A DNA stretch of 64,000 nucleotides from positions 986,001-1,050,000 of the forward strand of contig NZ_CP015455.1 of the NCBI RefSeq assembly GCF_001888165.1. Direction: 5' to 3'. Position numbers and translations under genes: made by a program. Source of the DNA: Syntrophotalea acetylenica (GTDB taxonomy: Bacteria; Desulfobacterota; Desulfuromonadia; Desulfuromonadales; Syntrophotaleaceae). The number at the start of each line of letters is the position of its first letter. Position 1 is the stretch's first letter. This document shows, piece by piece, positions 20,247 through 29,930 of the stretch. Below the pieces are notes generated by a model. That model searched no databases, was not told where the DNA came from, and was given only the letters and a program-made list of their open reading frames with translations.

Positions 20247-20399
20247 TAGTTTTCGTTTGGCCCCTCCCTTGCCATCGGTGGCGGCATCGAACTGCGGGCT
20301 TGTTTGCGCGGCCTACCGATGTACGTCTCCGCGCAACGCCCTGGTTTTTATGCCACATCGAAAAACGGCTCGTTTCTCATCTGAAAACTGCGCTGTCCT
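20247..20399 (+). repeat. Dispersed repeat copy D (decayed)
   Basis: Begins TAGTTTTCGTTTGG and keeps the body (GTGGCGGC, CGGGCTTGTTTGCGCGG, CCGATGTACG, CCGCGCAACGCC) and the GAAAACTG end, with many substitutions. No trailing hairpin is retained. Confidence 0.7.
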
Positions 20400-20751
20400 T
20401 TGAACTGCGCTGTTTCAAATGCTTCGTCCAAAATCTTGGGTGAATTCCGGGTATTTTGCACACCATCTAGTGTTTATCCTAACTGTTTGAATTTAAATGG
20501 TTATAAAGTTGTTTCTTTTGTTGACTATTTTTTAATGTTCCATATAATTGGGTGCACTTGTAATTAATTTTATTAATTTTTATTGACTGGCAGGTCGTTC
20601 CTTTTACAATCACGCAAGGTATCCTGATGCGTTTCTGCTGATGACAAAGACGGAGTTGCCGGATGAGGTTCAATTTTTCTGCTGATCCGGGGCTGATTAA
20701 TTGTCTCGATTACCCGGTTTCCGGTGCGTCAAGGTTTTTCCCTTCATCATG
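20400..20751. other. AT-rich intergenic region before the pilM promoter
   Basis: About 350 bp with no convincing ORF. Centre (20460-20600) is strongly AT-rich. Probably upstream activator DNA for the sigma-54 promoter that follows, but no clear PilR-type inverted repeat was identified. Confidence 0.4.
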
Positions 20752-20767
20752 TGGCACATTTGTTGCT
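20752..20767 (+). promoter_or_regulatory. Sigma-54 promoter of pilMNOPQ
   Basis: TGGCACATTTGTTGCT is a near-perfect -24/-12 element (TGGCAC-N5-TTGCT, GG and GC 10 nt apart), 52 bp before pilM. Suggests control by a PilR-type activator. Confidence 0.85.
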
Positions 20768-20819
20768 CAAACAGTCACTCGATTGCTTGAAATTTAAACT
20801 TTTGAGTTGAGGTCGATCG

Positions 20820-21875
20820 ATGTTCTTCTTGAATAAAAAAGATATTGTTGGCGTGGATATCGGGTCTCACTCCATTAAACTGGTGCAATTGCGCAGGGAG
20901 AAAAGCGGTTGGCATCTGGTCAATCTCGGCATGGCCCAACTGCCGCCCGAAACCATTGTCGACAATACCATTATGGATTCCGGCGCGGTGGTGGAGTGTC
21001 TACGGAATCTGGCGGAAAGCCAAGGCCTCAAGACAAAAAATGTCGCTTCGGCTGTTTCGGGAAATTCCGTCATTATAAGAAAGATCAAAATGCCCACCAT
21101 GACGGAGGTCGAGGCCGAAGCCGCCATCGAGTGGGAGGCGGAGCAGTATATCCCTTTTGAAATTGCGGAAGTGAATCTCGATTTTCAGATCCTCGGGCCG
21201 GATTCCCAGGATCCCTCCAATATGGATGTGGTGCTGGTGGCCGCCAAGAAAGATTTCGTCAATGAATACGTAGCGGTCTTCGATGAGGCCGGTTTTTCGC
21301 CACTGATTATGGATATTGACTGTTTTGCGTTGGAAAATGCCTACCAGGCCAATTATGATCAGGACGAGGAGGTGGTGGCCCTGGTGAATGTGGGGGCTTC
21401 GTCCATGAACATCAATATATTGAAGAACGGCACCTCGGTGTTTACCCGCGATATTCAGATAGGGGGCAATACCTTTAACCAGGAAATTCAGAAAAAACTG
21501 GGTCTCACCGGTCTCGAGGCGGAGAAAGTAAAACTGGGCGCCTCCTTGCCGGATGTCGATTCAGCCGATATCGATAACGTTTTGAAGGAGACCATGGATC
21601 ATCTTTCGCAGGAGATTCAGAGGTCTCTTGATTTTTATTCCGCCACATCGTCCGACGACAGGATTCAGAGGGTATATCTCTCCGGCGGGGTGGCGAAAAC
21701 TGCGGGGTGTGTCGAAAGTCTTCAGCAGCGCCTGGGAGTTGACGTCGAGTTGCTGGATCCTTTTCGCCAGATTCATGTTGACGAAAAACATTTTGACATG
21801 GAATTCATTCATGCTGTCAGTCCTTTCTTTGCGTTGGGGGTGGGGCTGGCCACAAGGAGGTTGGGCGATAAATGA
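20820..21875 (+). CDS. pilM: Type IV pilus assembly protein PilM
   Basis: 351 residues, actin-like fold (VGVDIGSHSIKLVQL nucleotide-binding motif; VYLSGGVAKTAG near the C terminus). PilM is cytoplasmic and binds the PilN N terminus to connect motors and the alignment complex. GAGG precedes the ATG by 7 nt. Overlaps pilN by 4 bp; first gene of a tightly packed operon. Confidence 0.95.
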   Translation: MFFLNKKDIVGVDIGSHSIKLVQLRREKSGWHLVNLGMAQLPPETIVDNTIMDSGAVVECLRNLAESQGLKTKNVASAVSGNSVIIRKIKMPTMTEVEAEAAIEWEAEQYIPFEIAEVNLDFQILGPDSQDPSNMDVVLVAAKKDFVNEYVAVFDEAGFSPLIMDIDCFALENAYQANYDQDEEVVALVNVGASSMNINILKNGTSVFTRDIQIGGNTFNQEIQKKLGLTGLEAEKVKLGASLPDVDSADIDNVLKETMDHLSQEIQRSLDFYSATSSDDRIQRVYLSGGVAKTAGCVESLQQRLGVDVELLDPFRQIHVDEKHFDMEFIHAVSPFFALGVGLATRRLGDK

Positions 21876-22432
21876 TCCGCATTAATTTATTGCCGGTCAG
21901 AGAGGCACAGAAGCGCGCCAGAATTTTTACCCAGCTGGCAGTCGGCATCGCTGTCCTTGCCGTGACCGTGCTGGCGTGCGCCGGTCTCTATTTTGCCAAG
22001 GCGGCCCAGATCTCCCATAAAAAGGAGGATATCCGGACCGCGCAGCAGGAGATCAATCGCCTGAAGAAGGCGATTGGCGAAGTCGCTGACTTCAAAAAGA
22101 AGCAGGCCGAGCTGCAGGGCAAGCTGGATGTGCTGAACGATCTGAAGGCAAAGAAAAGTGGTCCGGTGCATCTGCTTGACGATCTCAGCAAAGTGCTGCC
22201 CTCCAAATTGTGGATCGAGTCCTTCAAGGAGTCCGGAGGCAAGATCAGCATCGATGGCGTGGGGCTGAATGAGGAGATGGTTGCCACTTTCCTGCGGGAT
22301 CTGGAGGCGTCACCCTATTACAGAAATGTTGAACTGAAGGTGACCAAACAGACCAAAAAGAAGGATCTCAAGCTTCAGCAGTTTTCCATATCCTGTCAGG
22401 TTGAGACGCCACCAAGACTCGAAACGAAATAG
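21872..22432 (+). CDS. pilN: Type IV pilus alignment protein PilN
   Basis: 186 residues. Begins MIRINLLPVRE, the conserved PilN tail that docks onto PilM, followed by one membrane helix (AVGIAVLAVTVLACAGLYFA) and a coiled-coil periplasmic region ending in a ferredoxin-like fold. Forms a heterodimer with PilO. Confidence 0.93.
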   Translation: MIRINLLPVREAQKRARIFTQLAVGIAVLAVTVLACAGLYFAKAAQISHKKEDIRTAQQEINRLKKAIGEVADFKKKQAELQGKLDVLNDLKAKKSGPVHLLDDLSKVLPSKLWIESFKESGGKISIDGVGLNEEMVATFLRDLEASPYYRNVELKVTKQTKKKDLKLQQFSISCQVETPPRLETK

Positions 22433-22444
22433 GGGAATGAGATA

Positions 22445-23053
22445 ATGGCCCTGGGGTTGGAAAAAATATCCAAGCTGAAACTCTATCAGCAACTGATTGT
22501 TTTGGGTGTCATTGTCCTGCTGGTTGCCGCGGCGTTTGTTTTCGGCGTTTATCGCCCTATGCTGCAGGAACTGAAGGACCTTGACAATGAATATGCCCGA
22601 GTGGAATCCAAACTGCTGGAAGATCAACGAATCGCCAGCAACCTTCCTGCTTTTCGGGCGGAATTTGAAAAGCTGCAGGCGCAACTCAATGAAGCTCTGG
22701 CCGAACTGCCCAATCAGAAGGAGATCCCATCGCTGCTGACCAGCATAGCCGGTCTCGCCCGCGAGGAAGGCCTGGAGGTTTTGAGTTTCAAGCCCAAGGC
22801 GGAGCAGGTCAAGGGTTTTTACGCCGAGGTGCCCGTGGATCTGGAACTGCAGGGAGCCTATCATGAAGTTGCCATGTTCTTTTACAAAATAGGCAACCTT
22901 GCGCGTATCGTCAACATCAACAACCTTTACATGGACAAGGCCAGAATGGCGGCAGGGCGCAATGTCCTTTCCATCAAATGTCTTGCGACCACTTTCAGGT
23001 TTGTAGAGAACGCTCCGGAGCCTGGTAATCGGAAAGGAAAGAAAAGAAAATGA
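22445..23053 (+). CDS. pilO: Type IV pilus alignment protein PilO
   Basis: 202 residues. Short cytoplasmic start, one membrane helix (QQLIVLGVIVLLVAAAFVFG), a coiled coil (LKDLDNEYARVESKLLEDQ) and the C-terminal periplasmic domain. Partner of PilN in the inner-membrane alignment complex. ATGA overlap with pilP indicates coupled translation. Confidence 0.93.
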   Translation: MALGLEKISKLKLYQQLIVLGVIVLLVAAAFVFGVYRPMLQELKDLDNEYARVESKLLEDQRIASNLPAFRAEFEKLQAQLNEALAELPNQKEIPSLLTSIAGLAREEGLEVLSFKPKAEQVKGFYAEVPVDLELQGAYHEVAMFFYKIGNLARIVNINNLYMDKARMAAGRNVLSIKCLATTFRFVENAPEPGNRKGKKRK

Positions 23054-23592
23054 GTTTCCGCCGGTTTTTGTCAGTAGGGCTGCTTTGCTGTGCCTGGTTG
23101 GTTCTCGCTTTTGGCTGCCAGTCGAAGGAACAGACGGTTGACAAGCCCGTTGCGAAACAGGCCGTCAAAAAAAAGGTGGCCAGGAATGACATCGCCAGGC
23201 CTGGCGAAAAAATGCCATCGGAGGGATCCGCGCAGGAGCCTTATGTTTACAGTCCAGCCGGGCGCCGGGATCCCTTTATTGCCTTGCTCGAGGTCAAAAA
23301 AGCTATTCCTGTTGACGAAGGGCCCTTGACGCCTCTGCAGACCTTTGAAGTGGGACAACTGAGGCTCGCCGGAGTCGTGGTCGGACATGCCAGGCCGATC
23401 GCCATGGTTATGGTGCCGGGAGGAAAGTCCTACATCGTCAAAAAGGGGGATAAGGTCGGCAAGAATCATGGAACCGTCATCGCTATAAATGAACAAGGGG
23501 TTCTGGTAAGAGAGAGGTTTTATGATTTTGCCGGAGACATCCGGGAAAACGTTCAGCAGATCCCACTTCCCAAGCGGTCAGGAGTCGAATGA
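23050..23592 (+). CDS. pilP: Pilus assembly lipoprotein PilP
   Basis: 180 residues. Lipoprotein signal with lipobox LAFGC (lipidated Cys at residue 23). A disordered linker is followed by the PilP domain (RRDPFIAL, LRLAGVVVGHARPIAMV, YIVKKGDKVGKNHG). PilP links PilN/PilO to the outer-membrane secretin PilQ. Confidence 0.93.
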   Translation: MSFRRFLSVGLLCCAWLVLAFGCQSKEQTVDKPVAKQAVKKKVARNDIARPGEKMPSEGSAQEPYVYSPAGRRDPFIALLEVKKAIPVDEGPLTPLQTFEVGQLRLAGVVVGHARPIAMVMVPGGKSYIVKKGDKVGKNHGTVIAINEQGVLVRERFYDFAGDIRENVQQIPLPKRSGVE

Positions 23593-23593
23593 T

Positions 23594-26191
23594 ATGTACG
23601 CACGCGCGGAAAATTTAATCATTACAGGAGTGTGGCTGGCATTGTTCGGATTGTGTTTTGCCGGCCTGGCTGTCGCCGCCCAGCCTAACAGGGTTCAGAA
23701 TGTGGTGCTGGATGGCAATGACGTGGTTATCGAAACCATGTTGCCGGTCGATGGGGAGTATGCCGTTTACGATTCAGTCGATCCGACGCGGATCGTCATC
23801 GATTTCTCCAAAGTGGCGATCGAAAATTCCGCTTTCCCGCCCCTGCCGGATTCTCACCCCTTCGTTCGTTCGTTTCGTGCTTCGTCCTTCGATTTGAGTT
23901 CCGGGCGGATGGGGCGCATCGAAATTCTGCTCGCGCAAGCTGCGGAGTACGATGTCGAATCCTTGAACAACGGTCTGCGGTTGCGTTTCCGTGGTGCCAA
24001 GGCCGTCTCCGACCCAGGCAGCAATATGCCTCTGGATGCAAGTGGTGACAGCCCGGCGGCCGCTGCTGATGATCCCGTCGTGGAAGTTCCCGAAGTGCTG
24101 GCTCCAGCATCGGTGATTGGCGCCGTGCAGGTTTCCGATGGCAGGGTAGCTCTGGTCGCTGACGGCGAAATTACCAATATCAAACATTTTTACCTCACCA
24201 ATCCGACGCGTTTTGTTGTGGATGTCCATCAGATCAGGCCCGGGTTCGATCAACGTGCCTACGCTCTTTCGGGTGGATTTTCCAAACTTCGCGTTGGGGT
24301 TGAAAAAGACAAGCTGCGTTTTGTTTTTGATGCGGATAAAGGCGTTCGCCCGGAAGCCAGGCTTCTCAACCAGGGCAACGTGGTGCAGATCCAGTGGGGC
24401 AACGCGCCCACCGACGCGCCCCCAGTCAAACCTGTGGCGGAGGCGCCCGCACCTCTCAAGCGGGTCGAGATCAGCGCTGTTGAATTCCGCAGCAACCAGG
24501 GGCAATCGATTCTGACCGTCGCTCTTTCAGGACCGGCCAAAATTTATGCCCCTGAAAGACATGGCGAAATTGTCCGGTTCGGCGTCGGGAACGCAACCAT
24601 CAGTCGCTCGCTGCGGCGCTCCATTGATGCTTCCGCTTTTCCGAGCGCGGTGCGGTTGGTGACTCCTTATCTTACGCGCAAAGATAACCGGCAGGATGTC
24701 TGGTTCGCCGTGGAATTCAAGGGGCAGGTGCCTTACGCTTTGCGGCAGGATGGCAATCGTCTGCTGTTTGTGGTTGATGATGGGCCGTATGCGGAGGCCG
24801 CACCCAGGTCTTTGGATAAACAGGTCATTCCCGTTGTTTCCGCCGGTCCCCTGCCCGCGCCGCAGGTTGGGGTTGAAATCCCGACGATCGAGAACGATGC
24901 CTTTGATTCGGAAATTGCCCCGGGTTATTTGCCCCGCTCCGTTGTCAGCCTGGCTGCTCCGGCGGGCAAGCCCCGCTATACCGGTCAGAAGGTAAGTCTA
25001 GCCTTTGATGACGCCAATATCAGGAACATTCTTCAGTTGATCGCGGAGGTAAGCAATCTCAACATCATTGCCAGTGACGATGTCAAGGGGACCATTACCC
25101 TGCGGTTGGTCGAAGTTCCCTGGGATCAGGCCCTGGACCTCATCATGGACATCAAGGACCTCGGCATGTTGCGCGAGGGCAATGTCGTGCGGGTGATGCC
25201 CCGTGAAAAAATCCGGCAGATGCAGGAAGAGCGGTTCAAGGCGGCCCGCACCAAGGAGGAACTGGAGGATCTGGTCACGGAAACCATGATAGTCAGTTAC
25301 AGTGACATCAAAACCGTGGCCGAGCAACTGGCCAAACGCAAGACGGACCGTGGCAAGATCATCGAGGATACGCGCAACAAGAGGATTATCGTCACGGATA
25401 TCCCCTCGGTGGTTGCGGAAATCAGGAACCTGGTCGCCTTGCTCGATGTTCCCGTAAAACAGGTGCTTATCGAAGCGCGTATCGTTGAAGCCAGCGCCAC
25501 CTTTGCCCGGGATCTTGGCGTCAAGTGGGGCGCCTCCTACTCCAACGATCCCAGCGTCGCCGGCAATGACGGCAGCATAGGCCTCGGAGGCAGTTACCTG
25601 CTGGCCCCGCCTACCGTCGGTGATGTAGCTTCCGCCGCAGGGCTTGCCAGTGGTTTGACCTTTGGCCGGGTGGGATTGGACAAAGCGGTTCTCGATCTGC
25701 GTATTTCCGCTCTGGAAAGCTCCGGACAGGGACGCATCATTTCCACGCCTCGTGTCACCACCATCAATGGCGAGGAAGCCGAAATATCGCAAGGCACCGA
25801 GATCCCCTACCAGTCCCTTGGCAGTGACGGCATGGCCAAGACCGAGTTTAAAAAAGCCGAGTTGAGTCTCAAGGTGACGCCCGAGATCAATCCCGATGGC
25901 AGCGTGATTCTGGAGATCGAGGCCAAAAACGACTCGCGTGGCGCTGCGGTCGTTACCGGTTCCGGATCTGCCATTGCCATCGATACCAAAAAGGCGGAAA
26001 CGACGGTTCTGGTCAAGGACGGCGAAACAACGGTCATTGGCGGCATTTTCATTCAGGACAAACAGGAAAGCGAGGATGGTGTGCCGTTTCTCAGAAGCGT
26101 TCCCATTCTCGGGCATCTGTTCAAGTCCAGGTCGGTCAGCGAAGAGCGCCGCGAACTGCTGGTGTTTATCACGCCGCGCATTTTAGACTAG
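23594..26191 (+). CDS. pilQ: Type IV pilus secretin PilQ
   Basis: 865 residues. Signal peptide ([15 protein letters not shown]), two AMIN domains for peptidoglycan binding (about 30-120 and 155-250) plus a third AMIN-like segment, then STN/N0 ([19 protein letters not shown]), an N1 domain, and the secretin barrel with [15 protein letters not shown] and the closing [11 protein letters not shown]. Forms the outer-membrane pore for the pilus. ATG 23594 lies 1 bp after the pilP stop; the frame is open further upstream, inside pilP, but without a signal peptide. A strong terminator follows. Confidence 0.95.
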   Translation: MYARAENLIITGVWLALFGLCFAGLAVAAQPNRVQNVVLDGNDVVIETMLPVDGEYAVYDSVDPTRIVIDFSKVAIENSAFPPLPDSHPFVRSFRASSFDLSSGRMGRIEILLAQAAEYDVESLNNGLRLRFRGAKAVSDPGSNMPLDASGDSPAAAADDPVVEVPEVLAPASVIGAVQVSDGRVALVADGEITNIKHFYLTNPTRFVVDVHQIRPGFDQRAYALSGGFSKLRVGVEKDKLRFVFDADKGVRPEARLLNQGNVVQIQWGNAPTDAPPVKPVAEAPAPLKRVEISAVEFRSNQGQSILTVALSGPAKIYAPERHGEIVRFGVGNATISRSLRRSIDASAFPSAVRLVTPYLTRKDNRQDVWFAVEFKGQVPYALRQDGNRLLFVVDDGPYAEAAPRSLDKQVIPVVSAGPLPAPQVGVEIPTIENDAFDSEIAPGYLPRSVVSLAAPAGKPRYTGQKVSLAFDDANIRNILQLIAEVSNLNIIASDDVKGTITLRLVEVPWDQALDLIMDIKDLGMLREGNVVRVMPREKIRQMQEERFKAARTKEELEDLVTETMIVSYSDIKTVAEQLAKRKTDRGKIIEDTRNKRIIVTDIPSVVAEIRNLVALLDVPVKQVLIEARIVEASATFARDLGVKWGASYSNDPSVAGNDGSIGLGGSYLLAPPTVGDVASAAGLASGLTFGRVGLDKAVLDLRISALESSGQGRIISTPRVTTINGEEAEISQGTEIPYQSLGSDGMAKTEFKKAELSLKVTPEINPDGSVILEIEAKNDSRGAAVVTGSGSAIAIDTKKAETTVLVKDGETTVIGGIFIQDKQESEDGVPFLRSVPILGHLFKSRSVSEERRELLVFITPRILD

Positions 26192-26234
26192 CCAAAAACG
26201 CTCTAATTCGCTATTCTCTCCATCGTAAAAAACT

Positions 26235-26264
26235 AAAGGACAGGTGTTTAGCCTGTCCTTTTTT
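26235..26264 (+). terminator. Rho-independent terminator after pilQ
   Basis: AAAGGACAGG and CCTGTCCTTT form a 10-bp stem with a 7-nt loop followed by a T-run. Ends the pilMNOPQ operon. Confidence 0.93.
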
Positions 26265-26286
26265 ATCGTGGAGACAGGATGGATCA

Positions 26287-27450
26287 ATGAACAGGTTGCG
26301 TTATCTGACCGCAGGTGAATCTCACGGTCCCGAGCTCACCGCCATTGTCGAAGGGTTGCCGGCTAATCTGGCTCTGGAAGAGCATGAAATCAATCGGGAC
26401 CTGGCGCGCCGGCAGCAGGGTTATGGTCGCGGCGGCCGCATGCAGATAGAAACAGACCAGGCACGTATCCTTTCCGGGGTGCGCTGGGGCAGGACGCTTG
26501 GTTCCCCTGTAACGCTTTCCATCCGCAATCGCGACTGGGAAAACTGGGGAAGGAAAATGTCCCCGGCGGCCGACGATTTTGTCGAGGGCATCGCCATTAC
26601 CCACCCCCGGCCCGGTCATGCCGACCTCAGCGGGGTGATCAAATACCGCCAGCAGGATGCCCGTAATATTCTGGAGCGCTCCAGTGCCAGGGAAACCGCC
26701 GCCAGGGTGGCGGTCGGAGCGCTGTGCAAGAAACTTCTCGCCGAGCTGGGGGTTTCGGTTCTTGGTTACGTGACCGAAATTGGCGGTGTGGTCGCCGACA
26801 GCGTTCCGGAAGATTACCGGGAGCGCTTTGCCCTGAGCGAGGAATCGCCCTGTCGCACTTTCGATGGACAGGCCGAGCAGCGCATGATCGAGGCCATCGA
26901 TCGGGCCCGGGAGCAGGGGGATTCCCTTGGTGGCGTGGTAGAAGTCGCGGTACTGGGAGCGCCGGTCGGGCTTGGCAGTTACGTTCAGTGGGACAGGCGC
27001 CTTGACGGGCGGCTGGCCTGGGCGATGATGAGCATTCAGGCTTTTAAAGGGGTGGAGATAGGCCTCGGATTCGAGGCGGCCAGGCGTCCCGGATCGCAGG
27101 TTCATGACGAAATTTACTACCAGGCAGATGCCTTTATCCGCAACACCAACCGGGCCGGCGGCCTGGAGGGGGGAATGAGCAACGGCGCGCCGATCGTGGT
27201 GCGTGGCGCCATGAAACCCATCCCCACGCTTTACCGGCCGCTGCAGACAGTCGATTTCCGGTCCAAGGAGGCCTTTGCGGCGGTGGTGGAACGCTCCGAT
27301 GTGTGCGCCGTGCCGGCGGCCGCGGTGGTTGCCGAGGCGGTGGTGGCCATTGAAATGGCCCAGGCCCTGCTGGAAAAGTTCGGCGGCGACGCCGTGGAGG
27401 AAGTTCAACAGAATCTTCAAGCCTACCGTGACTATGTCAAGGGGGTTTGA
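26287..27450 (+). CDS. aroC: Chorismate synthase
   Basis: 387 residues. Final step of the shikimate pathway: FMNH2-dependent conversion of EPSP to chorismate. Signatures [17 protein letters not shown] (N-terminal), [13 protein letters not shown], and [15 protein letters not shown] are all present. Spaced 22 bp after the pilQ terminator and overlapping or abutting aroB. Confidence 0.96.
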   Translation: MNRLRYLTAGESHGPELTAIVEGLPANLALEEHEINRDLARRQQGYGRGGRMQIETDQARILSGVRWGRTLGSPVTLSIRNRDWENWGRKMSPAADDFVEGIAITHPRPGHADLSGVIKYRQQDARNILERSSARETAARVAVGALCKKLLAELGVSVLGYVTEIGGVVADSVPEDYRERFALSEESPCRTFDGQAEQRMIEAIDRAREQGDSLGGVVEVAVLGAPVGLGSYVQWDRRLDGRLAWAMMSIQAFKGVEIGLGFEAARRPGSQVHDEIYYQADAFIRNTNRAGGLEGGMSNGAPIVVRGAMKPIPTLYRPLQTVDFRSKEAFAAVVERSDVCAVPAAAVVAEAVVAIEMAQALLEKFGGDAVEEVQQNLQAYRDYVKGV

Positions 27451-27463
27451 CGGTATTGATTGC

Positions 27464-28579
27464 ATGGGGTGCGAAAGCTTGAAATTGGAACGATTGAAAT
27501 TGGGGCTTGGCGAGCGCAGTTATTCGATCTGGATCGGCGGCGGCATCCTGTCCGATCTGTCGCAGGCTTTGGAGGAAGTGAAATTCCCCCGCAAAGTCGC
27601 TGTTGTGGCCAATCCCCGCGTTCAAGCCCTGTATGGCGGAGCGCTTGCCGACGCCCTGTGCGCCTGCGACCGCGAATATCATTACATCACCATAGCCGAC
27701 GGTGAGCATTACAAGAACTGGTCCACGCTGCAGACCATTTATGATGCCCTTATCGCTCTCGATTTCGACCGCCATTGCGGACTGATCGCTCTGGGTGGGG
27801 GCGTGACCGGCGATATCAGCGGCTTTGCCGCCGCCACCTTTTTACGCGGCATCCCCTATATTCAGGTGCCGACAACCCTGCTGGCGCAGGTGGACAGTTC
27901 CGTCGGAGGTAAAACCGCCATCAATCATCCTCGGGGGAAAAATCTCATCGGCGCATTTTACCAGCCTCGCCATGTGCATATCGATGTTCATACCCTGCAG
28001 AGCCTCGATGCCAGGGAGTTTGCCGCAGGCATGGCGGAGGTCATCAAATACGGCGTCATCCGCGACCGAAGTTTTTTCGACTGGCTGCATAACCATCGGA
28101 AAGACCTGCGGAAACGGAAAGATCAGGCCCTGGTGGAGGCGGTAAAGAGGGCTTGTCAAATCAAGGCCAATATTGTAGAAATTGACGAAAAAGAGAGCGC
28201 TTTAAGGGCCATCCTCAATTTCGGACACACCTTCGGCCATGCGGTTGAGAGCCTGTCCGAATACCGTGTGTACCGGCACGGCGAGGCCGTTGCCATCGGG
28301 ATGGTGGTTGCAGCCCGTATCTCGTGTCAGCTGGGGCTCTGTTCAGCCGATGACATCGACACCATACGTGATCTTTTACGGGCTTTCGATCTTCCGGTTG
28401 ATCCGCCCGATTATCCCCTGGATGCCTGGCTCGATGCCATGAAGCATGACAAGAAGGTACAAAGAGGTGTTTTGCGATTGGTCCTGAACAAGGGGGTGGG
28501 TGATTGCCTGGTGCGGGAGATTGCCGATCCCGCTCCGCTGTTTGCCGATGCCCTGAAAGAGCTCAAACCATCAAGGTGA
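27464..28579 (+). CDS. aroB: 3-Dehydroquinate synthase
   Basis: About 371 residues. NAD- and divalent-metal-dependent cyclisation of DAHP to 3-dehydroquinate. Shows GGGVTGDISGFAAATFLRG, PTTLLAQVDSSVGGKTAINH and the metal-binding NFGHTFGHAVE. The start is uncertain: ATG 27464 gives a normal-length protein (MGCESLKLERLKLGLGERS), ATG 27434 overlaps the aroC end, and neither has a good ribosome site; the AGGGGG at 27440-27445 suggests coupling to aroC. Confidence 0.93.
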   Translation: MGCESLKLERLKLGLGERSYSIWIGGGILSDLSQALEEVKFPRKVAVVANPRVQALYGGALADALCACDREYHYITIADGEHYKNWSTLQTIYDALIALDFDRHCGLIALGGGVTGDISGFAAATFLRGIPYIQVPTTLLAQVDSSVGGKTAINHPRGKNLIGAFYQPRHVHIDVHTLQSLDAREFAAGMAEVIKYGVIRDRSFFDWLHNHRKDLRKRKDQALVEAVKRACQIKANIVEIDEKESALRAILNFGHTFGHAVESLSEYRVYRHGEAVAIGMVVAARISCQLGLCSADDIDTIRDLLRAFDLPVDPPDYPLDAWLDAMKHDKKVQRGVLRLVLNKGVGDCLVREIADPAPLFADALKELKPSR

Positions 28580-28583
28580 AACG

Positions 28584-29384
28584 ATGACAAAAGAACAGGC
28601 AACGCAATTGCTGGGAACAATCGCGGGGTATCTGGAAATTCTCCGGAAGGATCCGCATTCCACGACCTTTGTGCCGTTAAGCGACGCCTACCGGAACCTT
28701 GGCATGCTCGACGAGGCCTTGGCCATAGCGCGCCAGGGCATCGAGGCGCTGCCTTTTTTCAGTCCCGGCTATGTGGTGCTTGGTCGTGCGCAGATGCAGT
28801 GCGGCGCGCTCGAGAGTGCCGCCTGTTCCTTTGAAAGAGCCCTTCAAATCGACCCGGGCAGTGTGACCGCCCTGAAAAACATGGCCAAGCTGTGTGTTTT
28901 TCGTGGCCAGCGGGCCCGGGCTCTTGAATTGTACGAACGTGCCGCGGAACTTGCTCCGGAGGATCCGGTGCTGGCCAATCTGAAGGCATCCTTGCAGCCG
29001 GCTGCCGAAATGGCCTGCCATGCCACCTGCGAGACTGACGCCGCTGAACCGGAGCAGCAGGAACCGGTGTTTGCCACGGCCACGGTAGCCGAACTCTGTC
29101 TTCGTCAGGGTCACCTGGAGAAGGCGCATGCCATCTATCAGAACTTGCATCAGGCCAACCCTGCCGATGAAGCCATTCGCGAGCGCCTTGCGCATGTCGC
29201 GTCCCTGCTGGGGGCCGAAGCCCTAGACACGGCCGCCGAATCGACCTCGCATTCCGCCGGGACCGAATCTTCAGCGTCGGACGACGATGCGCCGCACGCT
29301 GTTGTTGCCACATTGCAGAAATGGTTGTTGGCCATCAAGGCAAGGAGGGAGCATGTTCAGAAGCATTCTGCGGGACATTGTTGA
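28584..29384 (+). CDS. TPR-repeat protein
   Basis: 266 residues. Several tetratricopeptide units are visible in residues ~30-135 (DAYRNLGMLDEALAIARQG; GYVVLGRAQMQCGALESAA; ALKNMAKLCVFRGQRARAL) and one more near 170-200 (VAELCLRQGHLEKAHAIYQ). The C-terminal ~60 residues are acidic and low-complexity. No signal peptide, so probably a cytoplasmic scaffold. It overlaps the roadblock gene by 32 bp, implying linked expression and possibly a complex. The same pair follows aroB in related genomes. Confidence 0.8.
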   Translation: MTKEQATQLLGTIAGYLEILRKDPHSTTFVPLSDAYRNLGMLDEALAIARQGIEALPFFSPGYVVLGRAQMQCGALESAACSFERALQIDPGSVTALKNMAKLCVFRGQRARALELYERAAELAPEDPVLANLKASLQPAAEMACHATCETDAAEPEQQEPVFATATVAELCLRQGHLEKAHAIYQNLHQANPADEAIRERLAHVASLLGAEALDTAAESTSHSAGTESSASDDDAPHAVVATLQKWLLAIKARREHVQKHSAGHC

Positions 29385-29712
29385 GCAAGCCGGCGGCGCT
29401 ATCGGTTCGGCCCTGATGGGGTACGACGGCATCGCTATCGATCAGTATGAAAAACCCTGTGAAGGGATCGATTTGCAACTGGTCGCCGTTGAATATGCGA
29501 ATGTGCTCAAGGAAGTCAGGAAAACGGTGGAAATTCTCGAAACCGGGGAAATGGAAGAGGTGGTGATCCGCACCGGGCGTTTTACCGTGCTGATTCGCGC
29601 CCTCAATGACGATTATTTCGTGACACTGACCCTGAAGCGCGATGGCAATTTCGGCAAGGCCCGCTATCTGCTGGCCAGGGAATCGGCCCGTTTGCGCGAG
29701 GCATTGGCGTAA
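29353..29712 (+). CDS. Roadblock/LC7 (MglB-like) domain protein
   Basis: 119 residues. Start ATG 29353 has AAGGAGGG close upstream and lies inside the 3' end of the TPR gene. The single roadblock/LC7 fold (IVEQAGGAIGSALMGYDGIAIDQYE; LVAVEYANVLKEVRKT) is the family of MglB GTPase-activating proteins and dynein light-chain-like regulators. In pilus-driven motility MglB acts on the small GTPase MglA; no mglA is seen in this window, so a polarity role is inference. Confidence 0.8.
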   Translation: MFRSILRDIVEQAGGAIGSALMGYDGIAIDQYEKPCEGIDLQLVAVEYANVLKEVRKTVEILETGEMEEVVIRTGRFTVLIRALNDDYFVTLTLKRDGNFGKARYLLARESARLREALA

Positions 29713-29930
29713 CGACGCCGATGCCATGGTTGCAATACCGATCATTTTTCCTTTCGGGATCTGGCCTTGCGGCTCGATTCCCTGTCAGATTTCGCGGCAC
29801 TGTGCAGGTGCTTCTCTTCGGTTTTTTCTTTTTTCCGTGATATATGACAATAACGGTCGGGCGGCCATGCCCTGACGGTGGTCGATTGTGCCGGTGGCAG
29901 GCGATGATTCCGAACGAGCGGAGAGATTGA

